This document shows positions 60,601-64,000 of a DNA stretch of 64,000 bases, one piece after another (positions within the stretch are counted from its first letter, which is position 1; each line of letters starts with the position of its first letter). A model generated the notes under the pieces. The model ran no database searches. It had not been told where the DNA came from and saw nothing but the letters and a program-made list of their open reading frames with translations. Where the stretch lies: positions 3,115,001-3,179,000 of the forward strand of contig BSQZ01000036.1 of assembly GCA_033239005.1 (NCBI GenBank), read 5' to 3'. A program made the translations under genes and the position numbers. The stretch comes from Lamellibrachia satsuma. Lineage: Eukaryota > Annelida > Polychaeta > Sabellida > Siboglinidae.

Positions 60601-63467
60601 AGTTTCTTGAGAAGCAAACAACACTTAAATGCAACCCAAGAAACCTGAACTTCTCTCCATCCAAGAATATTGGTAGCATGCAGTCATAGTTTTGGGCCTA
60701 TGCACCTATAAGAGTTACTAAAACATATCCATTTGCAACTACGATAAAGAATACCACGCCAGTTGTTTACTAGGAAAACCTTGTTGAACACACAAAATCT
60801 TAATTTCATGAGCCGTGCCATACTGTTACATAACCCTATGTCATGAGTGTCAAAGTCCAAAAGCAAAATTTGCTCGCCAAATAAAAATATATTTGTATCA
60901 TCTAATCCTATATTTACCAATACAAAATGGCTACGCTGTTTGCATCCAAACTTAACTGTAACATATTTTGGCCTTTGTTTACTAAATTAATCCTATCTGT
61001 GGCAAAATGACACGTTTGTTTGACACCTTGCATTGGTTCTATGTACACCGGCCTCCCTCAATATGTCACAATAGTCTAGGTATTCCGATTTCGACAGAAC
61101 TGCTCATGTGCTTATTGGTCTCGCTGGTTAACATGTCAGCGTTCAGTCATCTGGAGAAATGACTGGAATCTCGCACTTTTAGAACACATTCTGAGTAGTA
61201 GTAGTAATAGTAGTAGTATCGTGATATTTTTGGTTTTAATTGCACATGGTTTTATTATTTCTTTTATGTACATAGCCCCAAAACCATGACTTCTGTTTCG
61301 CTTTAACATTAACTGCTAGAAAATCACTTTTGATAACATGTCTGCATGGAGAAGCGATATCTAATCACTTGAGCAAAACACATTAAAAAATTACACAAAC
61401 TATGATTAATTAAAAAAGTCAATATTTTAAAAAGGTTCCCAACTATAAAATGTCAACAAGATGAAACAGTATCATAAATAGAGTTAACAGTATCATAAAT
61501 ATAGTCTTTACAACAATCCAACTGTACCAAAGACGTCAAGGGTCCAATTTTATAACAATATCACAACTTCATGAAATACAATTTTCATCAAAACTCCCCA
61601 AAAATTTTCTTCATGATATAACATTATTCTATGCAGCAGTTAAATTTAAATGGGTTTTTATATAAACGCTTAAAAGCAATTTCGCAATGCTTAGAAATAG
61701 TAGACATTTTAAGCACACAACATCTGCTTGTAAGATCATTGTTACTGAACAATGGGGGATCGTGACTCACCGGTCTTGGTACTGTCCGAACTGGTTTGCC
61801 ATCCCACATCCTGGCATCCGCGTGCCAAAACTGTCCTGCATGGCTCGTGTACCACTGAATCCATCTGGGCCATTGCCACGGTTACCATGATAGAGACTGC
61901 CGAACTGCTCACCAGAGCTGCCAGCAGGTGGCTGCACTGTGCCATCTCCGTATGGGCCTGGCTGATTGCCAGTAGCCATGGCACTGTTCATGTTACTGCC
62001 ACGGTTGCCATAGTTACCGTATGAGCTCGGCATGGCGTTCTGCTGCGAATGGGTCATACCACCCGACATGGTGGGCTTGTTCGTCGGGTATTGGCTACCG
62101 ACATCGTCGGCAAATGGATCCTGCACGCTGATATTGTCACTGCTGCCACCCGACATCATACCAGCACGATCCGGCATGCCCTCATTAATCATGGCACTGC
62201 AGTGCGGCATCGACGATGTCGGCGCCATGCCACTATTGTGTGGCCCCATCGAGTTCACCATGCCGCCACTGCCACTGTACATACTATTTCCCATCATGCC
62301 GCTGTTCTTCATCGGCATGTCGCCTGGCATCATGCCAGCGTTGTTCATGTTGGCACCTGGCATTGACGAATGCCCCATCATGGTGTTGTTGAGCATCGGC
62401 GAGTTCCCTGGCATCATACCGCCTCCACTCATCGAGTTGCCACCCGGCATCATGCCGCCATGCATGCTGGAACCGTGCATCATCTGGTTTGGCATCATAC
62501 CATTGCCTTCATCGTATGGCATGTTGGCATTCATCTGGCCCATGTGCACCATCATCTCAGGGTTGCCCATAGACGGGGGCCGATGCATGTTGGGGAAGCC
62601 ATTGTAGTTATGCCGTGCCATCTCAGGGTGGTACATGTCAGGCGGTACTTGGTGCGTCGGTGCTGCCACTGCAAAAACAACCAACCAATAAGAGAATGGG
62701 TCTCAACATTAGTCTCTGCGTGTCCAGGTCTGGAACCGAAACCACAGGCCTTAACAGGTCCAGCGGGTCTTGGTTTTACACCCTTCCAGACCTGTAACCG
62801 TCACGCCACAAGTTATCAGTAGTCACTAGTGCCGAAACGATACACTACTCCACATTACGATACGTATCGCAATACAAAACATATCGCGATACAGACTACA
62901 TAGAAAACACACATTTCTTTATCACGTGGACAAGGCATTGCTACGGCAGAGGTCACATCGTCACTCACATGAGATCCAAAATGCATGCACGCATTGAAAA
63001 AATAATAGTGTAAAGAATTTACATAGATTATAGTTACACATGTGGGAAACGTTTTAGGAGTTTAATAGGAGTGACCCCACCCACCCACACAACCCTATTC
63101 AAAAAATAAAAAGGAAACTTGGAGGCACTGTACACTTTCAAAAAATAAAACTCGAAAATATACCAATACATTTATTTTGTTTTTGCAATAACCCAAGACC
63201 CACATCCAATTTTGTATCACTTGATCAATGTCCCTAAGAGTTCAAGTACAAACCTGATGACGATGAGGTACTGCGTTTACTGTCTTTCTTAGATGCTGCA
63301 TCGATCTGAGCGAGGATCGGCAGAGGATCGACGTTACCTCGGTCAAAGCGACACTCAAATGCAAACAGATACTTGGCATAGTTCTTGCGCAGTGTGAAGC
63401 CAGCACTGCTCGAGCCACCGATATTGAGGGCACTGCTGACGTCTCGCCATTTCTTGTTCTTTGTCAC
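54628..63467 (-). CDS. ARID1: ARID1 / BAF250 (Osa) SWI/SNF subunit, C-terminal 1,280 aa; 5' end outside window
   Basis: Minus-strand exons in transcript order: 63,467-63,254; 62,668-61,771; 60,390-60,077; 58,988-58,780; 58,140-58,020; 56,714-54,628. Borders are GT-AG, phases agree, 3,843 nt to TAG. The first exon encodes the C-terminal half of the ARID DNA-binding domain (NKKWRDVSSALNIG, TLRKNYAKYLFAFEC). Exons 2-4 are Met/Gly/Asn/Gln/Pro-rich low-complexity linker. Exon 5 (KKEVLFPVGSIEATTPKL, RRRLNHKDIG) and exon 6 form the BAF250_C domain (ALKSGLMAESTWALDTI, LPGFLETLLEHFRHCLIELFG, CVCISNILRNLSFIPGND, GLLHWAVCPSAYAHDS, LLLVTPPFSRI, SVDMLRRTAT). ARID1 is the defining subunit of canonical BAF chromatin remodellers. 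One gene usually serves invertebrates, hence no A/B letter. Exon 6 carries an acidic Ser/Thr/Asp-rich insert (about 55,850-56,200). Confidence 0.95.
56715..58019. other. ARID1 last intron
   Basis: 1.3 kb, AT-rich apart from a GC-rich island near 57,785-57,845 (GGCCGGCCGCAGCCGTTG). No transposon protein recognised. It contains a copy of the TTTACACTTTCGCAA dispersed block near 56,980. Confidence 0.5.
58430..58520. repeat. TATCGATA-rich segment, possible hAT MITE end
   Basis: GGGTGTAACAATACATCAAA followed by ATCGATACATCG and TATCGATA resembles the CGATAC/GTATCG ends of hAT MITEs. A similar patch (ACGATACGTATCGCAATAC) occurs at 62,850-62,890. No matching second terminus found for either. Confidence 0.3.
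59600..59700 (-). other. Penelope-like terminal sequence with hammerhead-ribozyme-like core
   Basis: On the minus strand CTGAAGA (59,660-59,654) fits the hammerhead CUGANGA box. A stem with GCCA/TGGT pairing follows, then CGAAAC (59,635-59,630) and GTC (59,629-59,627), the usual cleavage-site triplet. This arrangement is typical of Penelope-like retroelement pseudo-LTRs. No RT is nearby, so it would be a solo fragment. Stem III is effectively absent, so activity is doubtful. Confidence 0.4.
59791..60027. mobile_element. MITE, 237 bp, with TAA target duplication (Harbinger-like)
   Basis: Left end AGCTGGGTTTATATGAGG and right end CCTCATGTAAACCCAGCT are inverted repeats extending about 32 bp with three mismatches. 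TAA directly flanks both sides (59,788-59,790 and 60,028-60,030). A 3-bp TAA duplication is typical of PIF/Harbinger elements. No coding capacity. Lies in ARID1 intron 3 as numbered from the window edge. Confidence 0.8.
60680..61310. mobile_element. MITE-like dispersed repeat, copy 2
   Basis: GTCATAGTTTTGGGCCTATG at the left (60,683) is inverted at the right as CATAGCCCCAAAACCATGAC (61,273-61,292). The left ~390 bp match copy 1 at 4,140-5,450, uninterrupted by the gypsy element. The right end extends to CTTCTGTTTCGCTTTAAC, whose complement also flanks copy 1 (TTTAAAGGGAAATAAAAGTC). Confidence 0.7.
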
Positions 63468-63489
63468 CTACAAATTGATGCATAACACA

Positions 63490-63870
63490 ACTTCACTGCA
63501 CGTGTACTGGCCTGAGACCATATCCAACACCAGAGTCTATCAAGTGTACTGGCCTGAGGCCATCTCCAAAACCAGAGTCTATCAAACAACAAGACATGAG
63601 ATTTGCATGATCCTAAAAAGGGGAAGACGCAAATGGCTTGGACATGTCTTCAGAATGGCCAATGACCTACCAGCGAGAACAGCATTGGACCCAAGAAGGG
63701 AAGAGGAGAGGGAAACAACATTGGAAGAACAGAAGGCTGGTGGGCTGACTTGGGGCGACAAGGAGAACCCAAGACAGAGGGAACTGGCGAGATCTTGTAT
63801 GAGCCTTATGCCACACGTCGCCAAGAAAAGGATACGTGAAGTAACTTCAACACAATCCTGTTTATGCTAA
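63490..63870 (+). mobile_element. LINE ORF2 C-terminal fragment
   Basis: An open plus-strand frame carries KWLGHVFRMANDLPARTAL, GGLTWGDKENPRQRELAR and the end of a LINE C-terminal domain (the 'R-R-x-W-L-G-H-V-x-R-M' block found in many metazoan RTE/Jockey-type LINEs). A short direct repeat (TGTACTGGCCTGAG at 63,505 and 63,545) precedes it. It lies in the ARID1 intron at the window edge. Confidence 0.7.
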
Positions 63871-64000
63871 CATCAAATCTATGTGCATTTCTGGTGAAGG
63901 ACTGAAATTATGGAGCTTGTTACAAGAAAACATAGCTAGATGCACAACCAGTAATTGCTGTATTGTATGAGTCTTGCCACAAGACCCTGGATAAAACCTT

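Overview
This is a window from an animal nuclear genome. Spliced genes have GT-AG introns, intergenic DNA is AT-rich, and (AT)n, (TG)n and (ACGC)n arrays are long. Transposon relics are dense: LINEs of the CR1 and L2 types, DIRS, Ty3/gypsy, hAT, MULE and MITEs. Three conserved metazoan genes could be assembled exon by exon. The mix of DIRS tyrosine-recombinase elements, CR1-like LINEs and a MULE with a Ulp1-type protease fits a marine invertebrate (lophotrochozoan, hemichordate or lancelet-like), but the sequence does not let me name the species. No prokaryotic operon, CRISPR array, rRNA or convincing tRNA gene was found.

Layout. 1-12,200: no host gene, only transposon debris (a broken LINE, a Ty3/gypsy relic inside a MITE-like repeat, two truncated CR1 LINEs, a decayed MULE with Ulp1-like protease). 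12,263-23,967 (+): NOLC1/Nopp140, 8 exons, 938 aa, with one 2.2 kb exon encoding about 18 alternating acidic-serine/basic modules; intron 1 holds a 1.66 kb inverted-repeat transposon with a second element inside its terminal repeat. 23,968-29,310: intergenic, two LINE fragments. 29,311-52,955 (+): HELB (DNA helicase B), 13 exons, 1,014 aa; its introns carry a DIRS element with a nested hAT MITE, LINEs, SINEs and several minisatellites. 54,628-63,467 (-): the 3' two-thirds of ARID1 (BAF250/Osa), 6 exons, 1,280 aa, running off the right edge within its ARID domain. HELB and ARID1 converge tail to tail, with facing polyadenylation signals about 30 bp apart.

The genes do not form one pathway. NOLC1 is a nucleolar/Cajal-body snoRNP chaperone, HELB a superfamily 1 helicase of replication and end resection, and ARID1 a SWI/SNF (BAF) subunit. 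They share only nuclear function. I did not find a clear new biological system. The most unusual structures are repeat and genome-dynamics features: minisatellites built from the HELB exon 12 splice donor, an exon-derived fragment inside an intronic minisatellite, a hAT MITE with exact 8-bp target duplication plus a paralogous empty site, and a DIRS element beside its internally deleted derivative.

All exon boundaries were placed by hand from splice signals, reading-frame phase and family similarity. Each CDS sums to a whole number of codons. No RNA evidence was available.
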